Positions 29,313-29,797 of a stretch of 29,797 nucleotides of DNA are shown here, in pieces. The translations under genes were made by a program, and so were the position numbers. Every line of letters starts with the position of its first letter. Position 1 is the first letter of the stretch. Source of the stretch: Ophiothrix spiculata (Eukaryota; Echinodermata; Ophiuroidea; Amphilepidida; Ophiotrichidae). Location: the NCBI GenBank assembly GCA_000969725.1, contig JXSR01S011397.1, one strand, 5' to 3'. The notes under the pieces were generated by a model, which saw nothing but the letters and a program-made list of their open reading frames with translations, was not told the DNA's origin and did not search any database.

Positions 29313-29797
29313 TTACCTCCCTTAGGGCTCTGTCACACATCCACGAAACGTACGAATAACGTACACTGGTTTGTAATTGATATACATGTATTTCAATGAC
29401 CAACCCAGTGTACGTTATTAGTACGTTATTCGTACGTTTCGTGATGTGTGACAGAGCCCTTACTGAAGCTTCATATTTCAGTCTCTGCATCTCACATTTC
29501 AGAATCGGTTAATTATTTATCAAACGGCATTATTTGCGTTATAGTAACAATTTGAACGAATTGTTAGAGCTGTTCTATCTTCAAATTAATCGCATATCCC
29601 AAGGTAACACAATACAGTGTCAATATGTATTGTGTTAGGCATATAAATGAAATCATAACTTCCCTAATCATAATGGCAACGTAATCTATGTCGATAATTC
29701 AAAACTATGTGCACCATACAACATTTTGTTTATTGTTTCTCAAAAACAAAGCATCCTTATAAAAGAAAGTCTTCAGATATTGTCAGACTCACTTTTA
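29313..29797 (+). repeat. Block X, copy 3 (cut by window edge), carrying a MITE
   Basis: From about 29463 the sequence follows copies 1 and 2: TTTCAGAATCGGTTAATTAT, TGCGTTATAGTAACA, TAAATGAAATC, GTAATCTATG and CAGACTCAC. Left of the MITE, GTTACCTCCC matches GGTGCTCCCC of copy 1, so the MITE lies inside X rather than at its border. The copy continues beyond the window. Confidence 0.8.
29325..29459. mobile_element. 135-bp PIF/Harbinger-like MITE, TTA target duplication
   Basis: The ends GGGCTCTGTCACACAT (29325-29340) and ATGTGTGACAGAGCCC (29444-29459) are perfect inverted repeats. Pairing continues through CACGAAACGTACGAATAACG to the centre; the right arm has one extra 11-bp ACGTTATTAGT-type duplication. 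TTA flanks at 29322-29324 and 29460-29462 match the PIF/Harbinger preference. The short minus frame 29490-29302 is its shadow. Confidence 0.92.

Overview
This window looks like animal nuclear DNA, most likely from a marine invertebrate (an ambulacrarian or lophotrochozoan would fit, but this is inference). It is AT-rich with many short homopolymer runs. It has tRNA-headed SINEs carrying a CORE-like block, and at least nine short inverted-repeat (MITE-like) transposons. I find no protein-coding gene I can name: no bacterial-style gene packing, no rRNA, no intact tRNA gene, no CRISPR array and no recognisable enzyme domain. The longest open frames are a 14-residue repeat array at the left end (minus strand) and two unrecognised frames of 149 and 125 codons. 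Coding exons shorter than about 60 codons could be missed.

Layout. 0.3-1.26 kb: a 42-bp minisatellite of about 22 units, abutting a (TTA)n tract. 1.46-1.74 kb: a decayed tandem repeat of about 30 bp. 2.2-4.6 kb: single-copy AT-rich DNA with poly-G/poly-C tracts and small hairpins. 4.65-4.80, 7.66-7.73 and 20.6-20.75 kb: three copies of one dispersed sequence (V). 6.85-7.33 kb: two SINE fragments head to head. 8.03-9.33 kb: an ancient tandem duplication with an offset of 820-880 bp, with a YY1-like GC-rich patch between the copies. 9.78-10.03 kb: a foldback element.

From about 10.2 kb to the right edge the dominant structure is an old, decayed segmental duplication. Block X occurs at 11.66-12.86, 23.16-24.82 and 29.3 kb to the end. 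Block T occurs at 14.91-15.14 and 25.99-26.18. Block Y occurs at 15.99-17.3 and 28.04-28.46. The order X-T-Y / X-T-Y / X in one orientation shows at least three serial copies of a unit. Blocks W (10.24 and 14.40 kb) and Z (15.5 and 19.6-20.2 kb) show further local copying. Several transposons sit in one copy and are absent from the matching place in another, so the duplicates act as natural empty sites. These are a TTA-flanked MITE in X3, a TA-flanked mariner-like MITE in X2, a GATC-palindrome foldback in Y1, and a 430-bp TIR element in Z2.

The most striking single objects are: the 242-bp foldback at 16.11-16.35 kb, made of repeated copies of one 16-bp palindrome; a SINE with its own 7-bp target duplication inside a roughly 100-bp foldback element (26.40-26.83 kb); a 327-bp hAT-like MITE with an 8-bp target duplication (18.6 kb); and the 42-bp minisatellite whose minus frame stays open for over 300 codons apart from one nonsense change.
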